Shown in pieces: positions 46,038 through 53,891 of a stretch of 64,000 bases of DNA (the first letter of the stretch is position 1; each line of letters opens with the position of its first letter). The notes under the pieces were generated by a model. It was not told the origin of the DNA. It searched no databases and was given only the letters and a program-made list of their open reading frames with translations. Source of the stretch: Chitinophaga varians. Its GTDB lineage: Bacteria; Bacteroidota; Bacteroidia; Chitinophagales; Chitinophagaceae. The position numbers were made by a program, and so were the translations under genes. The stretch spans positions 434,001-498,000 of the forward strand of contig NZ_JABAIA010000003.1 in assembly GCF_012641275.1 (NCBI RefSeq). Direction: 5' to 3'.

Positions 46038-46450
46038 TGATAAACAGAATAACAGGTGTGTTTTTGATCGTATGCGCCATGGCATGCGGCAGCTGTAAAA
46101 ACATGAAAACAGAAGAGAAGGTTTTTGTGGTGAATATTGTACCGGAACAAACGAAGCTGCAGGAATATCTGCGTTACCATCAGCAGGTATGGCCCGAAGT
46201 GGAGGCCGGCTTCCGGAAAGCCGGGTATCAGAAAATCACGCTTTACAGGTACCAGTATTTAGTAGTGATGAAGATCGTGGTGCCGGTGGGTGCGGACCTG
46301 CAACAGATGGGCAAAACGGCCGAAGGCTACAGCCCGCGCTGTGCCGAGTGGAACCGCCTGATGTCCGGGTACCAGGCAGGCGTGCCGGGAACGGCGCAGG
46401 GCGAGACCTGGGTGGAGGCTAAGCCTTTCTATGAATTCAGGAAGGAATAG
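46034..46450 (+). CDS. Exported L-rhamnose mutarotase-like lipoprotein
   Basis: 138 residues from ATG 46034, which overlaps the symporter stop in an ATGA junction. A lipobox-type leader (CAMAC, Cys18) precedes a RhaM/YiiL-type domain: LQEYLRYHQQVWPEVEAGFRKAGYQKITLYRY, VMKIVV, WNRLM and ETWVEAKPFYEF. RhaM proteins interconvert alpha and beta anomers of L-rhamnose or related 6-deoxyhexoses. Known RhaM is cytosolic; this one should be exported and could present the right anomer to the symporter. The 3' end overlaps the converging AraC gene by 14 bp. Confidence 0.82.
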   Translation: MMINRITGVFLIVCAMACGSCKNMKTEEKVFVVNIVPEQTKLQEYLRYHQQVWPEVEAGFRKAGYQKITLYRYQYLVVMKIVVPVGADLQQMGKTAEGYSPRCAEWNRLMSGYQAGVPGTAQGETWVEAKPFYEFRKE

Positions 46451-47318
46451 CGAGGGTATGCTCGTTGTACCTTTTGATGAAATCGCGGGGCGATACGCCC
46501 TTAATATCCTTGAAGTGTTTGTTGAAATTGGAGATATTGTTATACCCGCTCTCATAGCAGGCTTCCGCTACGTTATGATGTCCTTCCAGTAATAGTTTGG
46601 CGGCATGGCCGATCCGTACTTCCTTTACAAAGTCTATTAACGTGCGGTTGGTTTTTCTTTTGAAGAAACGGCAAAATGCCGCGGCAGACATAGGGATAAG
46701 GTCCGCCACGTCCTGCAACGCTATTTCCTCCCTGAAGTTGCTGAAGATATAATCAAATACCTTGTTGATCTTGTTGGCTTCCCCGGAGTTGTCCACCGCG
46801 TTGAAATAGGGGGAAGAAAGTATTTCCGCATATTCCGACTGTGCCAGCACGTCCAGCAGTTGCAGCATCAGCACGGCCCGGGTAAGCCCTGACTGGACCA
46901 GCATTTCCTGCATGAGGTTCCTGGCAGTGGTGATGGTTGGGCCGGTAAAAAGCAGTCCCCTGGAGGCTTTTTCGAAAAGCGCATTGAGCTGCCGGGCTTC
47001 CGGTTTCTCCAGCAGTTGCCGGCCCAGGAAGTCCGGGAAGAAATGAATAACTGTCGCCGCCGGCTGCTGCAAAGGATCTACCGGTTGATAGTATTGCCAG
47101 CAATGCGGCAGATAACTGCCGAGCAATACCAGCTCGGTGCCTTCAAAGTCCCGGATATGATCGCCGATGAAACGTTTGCCGCTGCAGTTTTCAATCAGCG
47201 CGATCTCAAAATTCACATGTGACTTCAAAGCCGTATATCTCCTGATCTCCAGAAATTCTGACCGGATGGTAAATGACTGGTCGGGAGGAAATGTGAAGTT
47301 CTCATAAATGTACTGCAT
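46437..47318 (-). CDS. AraC-family regulator with cupin sensor domain (PUL 2)
   Basis: 293 residues from ATG 47318, which follows AGGAG by 10 bases; an in-frame TTG at 47342 is less likely. The N-terminal half (about 15-170) is a cupin-type ligand-binding region (GDHIRDFEGTELVLLGSYLPHCW). The C-terminal part (about 190-290) has both AraC helix-turn-helices (IALQDVADLIPMSAAAFCRFFKR, VAEACYESGYNNISNFNKHFK, GVSPRDF). It is divergent from the 47474 gene and converges on the mutarotase gene, so it probably controls this sugar module in response to a monosaccharide. Confidence 0.9.
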   Translation of the reverse strand: MQYIYENFTFPPDQSFTIRSEFLEIRRYTALKSHVNFEIALIENCSGKRFIGDHIRDFEGTELVLLGSYLPHCWQYYQPVDPLQQPAATVIHFFPDFLGRQLLEKPEARQLNALFEKASRGLLFTGPTITTARNLMQEMLVQSGLTRAVLMLQLLDVLAQSEYAEILSSPYFNAVDNSGEANKINKVFDYIFSNFREEIALQDVADLIPMSAAAFCRFFKRKTNRTLIDFVKEVRIGHAAKLLLEGHHNVAEACYESGYNNISNFNKHFKDIKGVSPRDFIKRYNEHTLAIPS

Positions 47319-47473
47319 AGTGTGGCATACTCCTGGTGCCAAATTAGTAAATTTTAAGTCAGGTTGGCATTTTAACAGCTGATTTTATGGAAGCAAAAAA
47401 AGCATAGGTAATCGTCAAATAACGGGTGGTATAATGATCTCGTATAACGGATTTTTGTGTAGTGAAATACTGC

Positions 47474-49798
47474 ATGAACAACGATAGGAACAAACAGATA
47501 AAGTACTTTCTTTTTGCGATAAGCCTGCTGCTTGGGACTACAGGCGTGCTGCACGCACAGCAGCAGACAGCTGAGGCGCTGCTCGGCCGGCTACACGGCT
47601 CGCTGCGGTACAGCATTGGCCGGTACGATGGCACAACATTACTTTCCGAACAAACTTTTCAGCATGGGCGGTTACAGACCGGCGGCGGCGACTGGCAATT
47701 GCAAACGCATGCCACGATGCTGCCCGATGGCGCCGCCGACGTACAGGTGGTATGCCGGCTGGCGCAGGGCCGCGCGGCGCAAAGCGCGGTAACGGTATCG
47801 TTGGACTTTAGCCATTGGAGCCCGCAACATTATGTGCTGGTGCCGGCTTCGGTGTACAATGGCAACCGTTACCGGTCTATCGGCAATGGCTACAACCCTG
47901 ACTATCCCCGCGACATGTACTACAATCCTCATGTGCCGCTGACGATTGCCAATAATCCGCGTTTGTCGGATGAAAAAGGGAAACCGTCAGTAATAACGCT
48001 GCAAACCACCAACGCGGCCACACCGGCGATCTGTTTTTTCTCCCCGGAGGAAAAGAAGGGGTGCATTGTGCTCACCACGCAGCAGACCAGCCTGGGAAAC
48101 AGCGGCCTTACCATCGCGGAAAACAGCGCAAAAGACAGTTGCGTGCTGTCTATATCAGCACCGGCCGTACGCCGGCTGGCGCCGGGATTTGGGGACTTTC
48201 ATCCTAGCGGCGACCATGCGCCCGATTGGCAGGCCGGCGATGAAGTGACGCTGCATTACCGTGTATATGTTTTTGATGCGGAAGATATCCCTGCATTGTT
48301 GCGCCGTTTTATGACGGTACGCAAAGCGCTGAGCGGGCCTAATCAGCCACGCGACATACTGCCCATGAGCAAACTGCTGCAATGTGCGACTGACATCTGC
48401 CGGGGTAATTTTATAGAAGTAAAGACAGGCGCCTATTACAGGCCGGAAAATAATAACGATTTCCAGTTGGGATGGGTGAGCGGTATGATCAATACCTACC
48501 CCATGCTGGCTTTGAATGACGCAAAGGAAAGGGAACGCGTGGCAAGGGAACTGGATTTTATCACCGGAAAACTGCAGGGCGAAAGCGGCTATTTCTACGG
48601 CGGCATCACTGCCGACGGCAAGCTACGACCAGAAAAGATGCATCCGGATTTCCCTGAATTACAGGCCATGGTAAGGAAAAACGGCGACGTTTTGTTTTGG
48701 CTGATGAAACACCTGATGTTGCTCAAAGCGCAGGGCTACGGCCGGATGATCAGGCCGGAATGGGAGCTGGCGGCCAAACGGCTGGCAACGGCCTTTGCGG
48801 CCACCTGGCAAAAACATGGCGAGTTCGGACAATATATTGCTCCGCGTACCGGAGAGATAGCGGTTTATAATTCCACCGCGGGGGCCATCGTGCCTGCGGG
48901 CATGATGCTGGCCTCCCGTTATTTTCACGTTAGGGCATGGACGAGGGTAGCTCAACAGGCGTCCGCCTTTTATTACCTCCGTGATGTAGAGAAACAGGGT
49001 CTTACGGGCGGCGACTGCGGAGATATTTCTCACGATGCCAATTCAGAATCGGCATTCGGTCTGCTGGAGTCGCTGGTGTCCATGTATGAGTATTCAGGGG
49101 AACGGCACTGGCTGCAAAAGGCAGCAACACAAGCCGCCCTCTGTGCTACATGGGCACTTTCCTATGACCCTGTTTTTCCGTCCGGAAGCGCTATTGACAA
49201 GTTAAAAAGCCATATGGCCGGCGCGGTTTGGGCCAGTATCCAGAATAAACACGCTGCGCCAGGTGTCTGCACTTCTTCCGGTGACGCGTTGTTCAGACTG
49301 TTCCGCGCTACCGGCGATCCGCTGTATGCCGATCTCCTGCGGGATATCCAGCATGCGCACGCAGAAGCGGTGAACATGCCCGGCCATATCACCACCAACA
49401 ACCTCATGGGTTCGTCTATGGAACGTATACAGCCCGGCGATGCGGAAGGCAAAGAGAGCATCGGCAATTTTATCAACACGCGCAACTCCTGGACGGAAAC
49501 CGCCGGCATGCTCATGGCACTGGAAATACCGGGTATCTATGTAAACACCGACAAAAAAGAAGTATACGTCTTTGATCATGTGACGGCCCGGGTGGTATCA
49601 ACAGAAAAAGATGTCATGGTGATAGCAGTCACCAACCCGACAGCGTATGATGCATCGGTGTCACTGCTGTCGGAGAACAACCGTGAGGCTGCCGTGCCGC
49701 TGCCGCGTACTGCATTTGTAAAATGGCCGCACGTGGTGGTAAACGCCGGTCAGACAGTGACAGTAAGGGTTACGCCGGAAGGTGCCGTGGTTAGGTAA
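47474..49798 (+). CDS. Large secreted protein with (alpha/alpha)-barrel-like core, unrecognised family
   Basis: 774 residues from ATG 47474 (a GTG lies 12 bases earlier); signal peptide ending GVLHAQ. Residues about 30-290 are beta-rich (LRYSIGRYDGTTLL, VTVSLDFSHWSPQHYVLVPASVYNGNRY). Residues about 300-690 are helical, with repeating hairpins typical of (alpha/alpha)6 glycosidases or lyases: FQLGWVSGMINTYPML, GGDCGDISHDANSESAFGLLESL, MAGAVWASIQNKHAAPGV, INTRNSWTETAGMLMALE. Acidic residues in those loops are possible catalytic residues. A beta-domain follows at the end. No known family is assigned. Divergent from the AraC gene and next to a sugar module, so glycan cleavage is inferred. Confidence 0.55.
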   Translation: MNNDRNKQIKYFLFAISLLLGTTGVLHAQQQTAEALLGRLHGSLRYSIGRYDGTTLLSEQTFQHGRLQTGGGDWQLQTHATMLPDGAADVQVVCRLAQGRAAQSAVTVSLDFSHWSPQHYVLVPASVYNGNRYRSIGNGYNPDYPRDMYYNPHVPLTIANNPRLSDEKGKPSVITLQTTNAATPAICFFSPEEKKGCIVLTTQQTSLGNSGLTIAENSAKDSCVLSISAPAVRRLAPGFGDFHPSGDHAPDWQAGDEVTLHYRVYVFDAEDIPALLRRFMTVRKALSGPNQPRDILPMSKLLQCATDICRGNFIEVKTGAYYRPENNNDFQLGWVSGMINTYPMLALNDAKERERVARELDFITGKLQGESGYFYGGITADGKLRPEKMHPDFPELQAMVRKNGDVLFWLMKHLMLLKAQGYGRMIRPEWELAAKRLATAFAATWQKHGEFGQYIAPRTGEIAVYNSTAGAIVPAGMMLASRYFHVRAWTRVAQQASAFYYLRDVEKQGLTGGDCGDISHDANSESAFGLLESLVSMYEYSGERHWLQKAATQAALCATWALSYDPVFPSGSAIDKLKSHMAGAVWASIQNKHAAPGVCTSSGDALFRLFRATGDPLYADLLRDIQHAHAEAVNMPGHITTNNLMGSSMERIQPGDAEGKESIGNFINTRNSWTETAGMLMALEIPGIYVNTDKKEVYVFDHVTARVVSTEKDVMVIAVTNPTAYDASVSLLSENNREAAVPLPRTAFVKWPHVVVNAGQTVTVRVTPEGAVVR

Positions 49799-49844
49799 AA
49801 GTTTACGCCTCCCAACAAATACAGAATAAAGCAAGAATATGTTG

Positions 49845-49872
49845 CCCCCGGGATTTTTCCCGGGGGAATTTT
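49845..49872 (+). terminator. GC-rich terminator after the 47474 gene
   Basis: CCCCCGGG (49845-49852) pairs with CCCGGGGG (49859-49866) around ATTTTT, followed by AATTTT. Confidence 0.75.
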
Positions 49873-49974
49873 CATGTAAGAAACTACCGGTACTGAAATG
49901 GGGCTGCTCTGCATTGTTTTAAATTTAATTGGCAGTCCTACTATCCCGTTGTCCACCATCCAAACCCTTTTCTT

Positions 49975-50976
49975 ATGAATACTACTAATCTTCTGGCCGT
50001 TTCGCAGTTTCACTATCCTTTTCCTATGCTTAAGAACCCTTATGCAGCAGTCATGCAGGAAATTACTGACAACGAATGGATTGACGGTACGTATTTGTCT
50101 CTGTACAAAGATGACCCTGTCACGAGAAAAAAGTATAAGAAGACCAAAACGGCGCATATTGCCTCCCAATGGTTCCCTACAGCCAGCCTGGAGCGATTGC
50201 GGCCAGCCTGCCGCCTGATGTTGTGGACGCTTTACAATGATGACAAGTATGAAGAATACAGCCCCGAAGAAATCAGTTTTATTGAACAGCAAAGTCTTGC
50301 GGTGCTGAAAGGTTCGCTCAGCGGCGAAGACGCCGGTATCCCGCTGGGCGGCTTGCTCGCCACGCTGCGGGAGGAACTGGTACAGTTCGTACCGCCGGAA
50401 TCCATGACGCGGTTTACAGACGGCCTGCAAAAATACTTTAATGGGTTAAAGCAGGAACAGTATTACAAATCACTGAAAACATTTCCCACCGTGGAGGAAA
50501 GCCTGGCTATCCGGGAAGATTCCCTGTGTCTGTATCCCTTCCTGGAATTACTGGACCTGGAAACAGGGTTGATACTTCCGGAAGAGGTACATCAGCATCC
50601 GGTCATAAAACGCCTCAAGGCGCTGACGGTCCGCATGATGGTGTGTTTCAACGAAGTGCAGTCGTTTTCAAAAGATGAAGCCACAGACGCTATTTATTAC
50701 AACGTGTTGAAGGTAATACAGCATCAAAGAAACCTTTCCTTTGAAGAGGCCGTGCGGCAGATCCTCCATATCCACAACGAATACCTGAATGAATTTCAGT
50801 ACCTGCAACGTTTTCTGCCCGATTTCGGGCCGTGGCAGGATGCGGTGGTCAACAGGGTGCATTATTTCAGTATGACGCTGAACGGATGGCGCTCTATCTC
50901 TTCGGGGTTGGACAGGTATAATTCGTTGACCGGATTCCCGGACGCGCAAACGGCTAAAAATGCATTGGACGGCTAG
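49975..50976 (+). CDS. Class I terpene synthase (terpene cyclase)
   Basis: 333 residues, no signal peptide. It carries the bacterial class I cyclase signature: the acidic motif DDKYEE at 89-94, the NSE-type motif N226-E-V-Q-S230-F-S-K233-D-E, the pyrophosphate-sensor Arg180 exactly 46 residues before Asn226 (the spacing seen in selinadiene synthase), and a C-terminal DRY (about 312-314). The second NSE position is Glu where Asp is usual. Such enzymes ionise a prenyl diphosphate with Mg2+ and cyclise the cation. It converges on a prenyl diphosphate synthase gene, so substrate supply is encoded next door. Product cannot be read from sequence; a diterpene is suggested by the neighbour. Chitinophaga pinensis is known to encode a hydroxydolabelladiene synthase. 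Confidence 0.88.
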   Translation: MNTTNLLAVSQFHYPFPMLKNPYAAVMQEITDNEWIDGTYLSLYKDDPVTRKKYKKTKTAHIASQWFPTASLERLRPACRLMLWTLYNDDKYEEYSPEEISFIEQQSLAVLKGSLSGEDAGIPLGGLLATLREELVQFVPPESMTRFTDGLQKYFNGLKQEQYYKSLKTFPTVEESLAIREDSLCLYPFLELLDLETGLILPEEVHQHPVIKRLKALTVRMMVCFNEVQSFSKDEATDAIYYNVLKVIQHQRNLSFEEAVRQILHIHNEYLNEFQYLQRFLPDFGPWQDAVVNRVHYFSMTLNGWRSISSGLDRYNSLTGFPDAQTAKNALDG

Positions 50977-50999
50977 GGGCGCATCGGTTTAATGCGCCC
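50977..50999. terminator. Hairpin spanning the 3' ends of the terpene genes
   Basis: GGGCGCAT (50977-50984) pairs with ATGCGCCC (50992-50999). It follows the terpene synthase stop directly and its loop holds the stop codon of the converging prenyl synthase. No T-run. Confidence 0.5.
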
Positions 51000-52008
51000 T
51001 GTTCAGTAACATGTCTGTTAAGCTCAGTAATGCCTGTTTATGCGCTTCCGGTACAGAGATGCTTTTCAAATGGCGCAGTGCGATGTCCTGGTACCGTTGG
51101 CATTCGTGGATGGCCCATTGGTCCGCTTTACAGTCTTTATACAGCTGTACCATCGGTGCAATTTTATAAATAGTGTTGTCTGCCATGAGTTCTTCCAGAT
51201 GTGAACGTTGGGCCGGGGTGGCTGATTCGAAAGTCTTCAGCAGCAGGAAGGTTTTTTTATTGAGCAGAATGTCTCCGCAGATTTGTTTCCCGAATTTTAC
51301 CTGGTCCCCGAAGCAGTCGAGGTAGTCGTCCTGTATCTGGAAGGCGGTCCCGATATTTTTACCGAAGGCGTACAAGTGTTCCTGGTCTTCCTCGCCGGCG
51401 CCGCCTATCATGCCGCCTATTTGCAGGCTGGCAGCGAGGAGTACGGCTGTTTTCATCGTGATCATGTCCAGGTAGTCGGTATATGAAATGGCGCTGAGTG
51501 GCATGGCTTCCATGTCCAGGTCTGTTTGCTGGCCTTCGCCTACTGCCAGTGCGGCTTCCAGGAATGTTGCCGTGACAGCCTGTTTGTAGTCGCCTTGTAT
51601 ACAATTCAGGTATTCGAAGACATAGAGCAGTAGGGTGTCGCCCGTGAGGATGGCGGTATTGGTATTGAATTTTTTATAGATGGTAGGCTGCCCGCGACGC
51701 AGTGGCGCGTGGTCCATAATGTCATCATGTACCAGTGTGAAATTATGATAGAGTTCCACCGCGTTGGCAGCTAAAAAAGCATCCAGGTGAACAGGTCCCA
51801 TGAGGTTATTGGCCATTAGGCATAATATGGGACGGATACGTTTGCCACTATTGCTTAATGAATATTCAACTGCCTCATATAATGTGGCGGGATTTTTCGG
51901 AAAAAGCCGATCATTGAATTGGGCTTCGAAAGCTGCCAGTAAATCATTAAAGGAAAGGACGGCCTGCTCGCCGGTAGCGTTGTTTTGAGGGGAGTGATGC
52001 CGGGACAT
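50989..52008 (-). CDS. Polyprenyl diphosphate synthase, type-I GGPP/FPP synthase-like
   Basis: 339 residues, cytosolic. Motifs: GKRIRP (about 65-70), first Asp-rich motif Asp95-D-I-M-Asp99, the RRGQPTIYKKF segment, FQIQDDYLD as second Asp-rich motif and GDILLNKKT. The first Asp-rich motif has no two-residue insertion, unlike common bacterial FPP synthases. Phe90 lies five residues before it and Thr91 four before, the arrangement of archaeal GGPP synthases. A C20 product is therefore the better guess, matching use by the converging terpene cyclase. Its last codons overlap a shared hairpin with that gene. Alternative: general isoprenoid metabolism, for which the chromosomal copy is usually elsewhere. 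Confidence 0.88.
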   Translation of the reverse strand: MSRHHSPQNNATGEQAVLSFNDLLAAFEAQFNDRLFPKNPATLYEAVEYSLSNSGKRIRPILCLMANNLMGPVHLDAFLAANAVELYHNFTLVHDDIMDHAPLRRGQPTIYKKFNTNTAILTGDTLLLYVFEYLNCIQGDYKQAVTATFLEAALAVGEGQQTDLDMEAMPLSAISYTDYLDMITMKTAVLLAASLQIGGMIGGAGEEDQEHLYAFGKNIGTAFQIQDDYLDCFGDQVKFGKQICGDILLNKKTFLLLKTFESATPAQRSHLEELMADNTIYKIAPMVQLYKDCKADQWAIHECQRYQDIALRHLKSISVPEAHKQALLSLTDMLLNRAH

Positions 52009-52105
52009 AGGATTTCCAGTTTGAGCTAATGTAACTCACCGGTCCGGAAATGTCGCTGCAGTTGATGGTTTTTTGTTAGGTTTCCTAATTATTATTATTG
52101 TTTGT

Positions 52106-52138
52106 AAAAAAAGATGGGCAGGCATCAGTTGCCTGCCC
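52106..52138 (-). terminator. Intrinsic terminator of PUL 3
   Basis: Read on the minus strand, GGGCAGGCA pairs perfectly with TGCCTGCCC around a five-base loop, then ATCTTTTTTTAC. It lies directly after the susD stop and before the prenyl synthase start. Confidence 0.85.
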
Positions 52139-52162
52139 GCTTTAATAATGTTAACCGGTCAA

Positions 52163-53866
52163 TTAATAACCCTGGTTCTGTTCCAGTACAGCGCCGGTGT
52201 TCTGTGTGATTTCAGTGGAAGGTATTGGCCACAGGTTGTGGTATGGCTCAATCGTCAGGCCTGACTTAGGGTTGTATTTTTTATCCCGGTCGTAGAGTTT
52301 GCCCAGACGGGTAAGCGTCACTGCCCTGAATTCTTCCATGTACAGCTCTCTCAGGCGTTCATCCAGGATGTAATCGAGGTTCATTTCTGCCGCGGTGGCT
52401 GGTGTGGCGCCGGCTCTGTTCCGCAATATGTTCACATCGTCCGTTGCTTTTTGAGCGTCTCCTTTGGCGAGATAGGCTTCTGCTCTCAGCAGATAGGTTT
52501 CTGCCACGCGGGCCATGTACTTCTGCATAAACAGGCGGGAGGCGCCGTTCAGCAAGAATCCACCGAAGGGGTTGGTCACATTGGTGAGGATGGAAGGACC
52601 GGCTACAGACACAAAATCACCTGCGGAAGGGGACATCTTCCTGATCACCGGATAAAAATTCCGGATGGTGTCCCTGAAGTCCGCCGGCGCTACTTTGGCT
52701 TTATAGCCGTCTTTTACGTACCATTTGCCATAGTCCGGAGAGTTGGCAGGCACGCCGGAAATGCGGATGTCCCGCACGATATTGTAGGAGGAGTTACGGA
52801 TGTCGCCAGGCGTCCATATTTCATAGAAGAAATGGGAGGTAGGGCGTATCCAGCCGATACCGTTGGACGAAACGCTGTCCACAAACTTGGCGTTGAACAG
52901 GATAGACATTTTGGTTTTAGTGGTGGCTTCTGTGATCCTGACGCCGGTTAAACTGGGAACGACTGCCCAGGCCGACTGATCGCCCACGGAGGCGGAGTTG
53001 TTCAGCGTGCTTTGTATCACCAGCAGTCCTTCGTGATTGCCGGTGCTGTAGTTCTGGTTGTTGTATTCAAACAGGTCCCTGTACACGTCGCCGGGTAAAT
53101 TGGCCCTTCTGCCGAAGCGGCTGTTCATCAGGGACACGCCGCTGAAGTTAATGACGTCGGAAGCGCTGGCAATGGCGCCGTCATAGTCTTTCAGGGAGAT
53201 AAGCACCTCCGTGAGCACATGTTTGGCGATCTGTTTGTTCACGGTGCCATCCGGTACCTGGTTGATATCGGACAAGATGCCGATGGCCTGTTGCAGGTCT
53301 TTTTTACATTGCTGGTAAACGGCTTCGCGGCTGGCGCGCACGTAATCGTAACGCGGTCCGGAAAGTTCGTTCAGCTCAATGGGAACGCCGCCGTACAGGT
53401 TGGCCAGCACGTTGTAGGAATAGGCCCTGAAAAACAAAGCCTGGCCCAGGAAACTGTTTTTATCGGCATCGCTGAGCTTAGTGGATTTAGATGCCTGGCT
53501 GATGATCAGGTTAGCATTGGTGATGATTTTATAGAACGCCGTCCACATGTTGCCGGGAATGAAATAGGTGGGCACCATGGTGGCCTTATAGGCATTTAAC
53601 TTGGCGGCGGGGTCATAGTCGGTGCCGTTGTACGCGAAGTCAGTAGCGTAATACAGCCCGAAATATGTATCCAGGTTGATGTTTCCCATGTAGATGTTGC
53701 GCACGCCGTTGTACAGGTTGTTGGTGGCCTGCTGGAACTGGATGGAGGACTGCAGGGAGTTGTCCGGCGTATAGATAGACAGCGGGTCTTCATCCAGGAA
53801 ACTCTTGCTGCAGGAAGATAATGCTGCTCCGATACAAAGGAGGTATATGAAGATTTTTGGTTTCAT
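52163..53866 (-). CDS. susD: SusD-like glycan-binding lipoprotein (PUL 3)
   Basis: 567 residues; lipobox LSSC (Cys19) followed by SKSFLDEDPLSIYTPDN, a classic SusD N-terminus. Other SusD elements: GQALFFRAYSYNVLANLYGGVPIEL (about 141-165), KYMARVAETYLLRAEAYLAKGD (about 447-468) and DYILDERLRELYMEEFRAVTLTRLGKLYDR (about 498-527). Follows its susC by 25 bp. Binds the glycan handled by the GH95 enzyme encoded upstream, by inference. Confidence 0.95.
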   Translation of the reverse strand: MKPKIFIYLLCIGAALSSCSKSFLDEDPLSIYTPDNSLQSSIQFQQATNNLYNGVRNIYMGNINLDTYFGLYYATDFAYNGTDYDPAAKLNAYKATMVPTYFIPGNMWTAFYKIITNANLIISQASKSTKLSDADKNSFLGQALFFRAYSYNVLANLYGGVPIELNELSGPRYDYVRASREAVYQQCKKDLQQAIGILSDINQVPDGTVNKQIAKHVLTEVLISLKDYDGAIASASDVINFSGVSLMNSRFGRRANLPGDVYRDLFEYNNQNYSTGNHEGLLVIQSTLNNSASVGDQSAWAVVPSLTGVRITEATTKTKMSILFNAKFVDSVSSNGIGWIRPTSHFFYEIWTPGDIRNSSYNIVRDIRISGVPANSPDYGKWYVKDGYKAKVAPADFRDTIRNFYPVIRKMSPSAGDFVSVAGPSILTNVTNPFGGFLLNGASRLFMQKYMARVAETYLLRAEAYLAKGDAQKATDDVNILRNRAGATPATAAEMNLDYILDERLRELYMEEFRAVTLTRLGKLYDRDKKYNPKSGLTIEPYHNLWPIPSTEITQNTGAVLEQNQGY

Positions 53867-53891
53867 GTTCTGAAAGTTTACTGTTGAAGCA

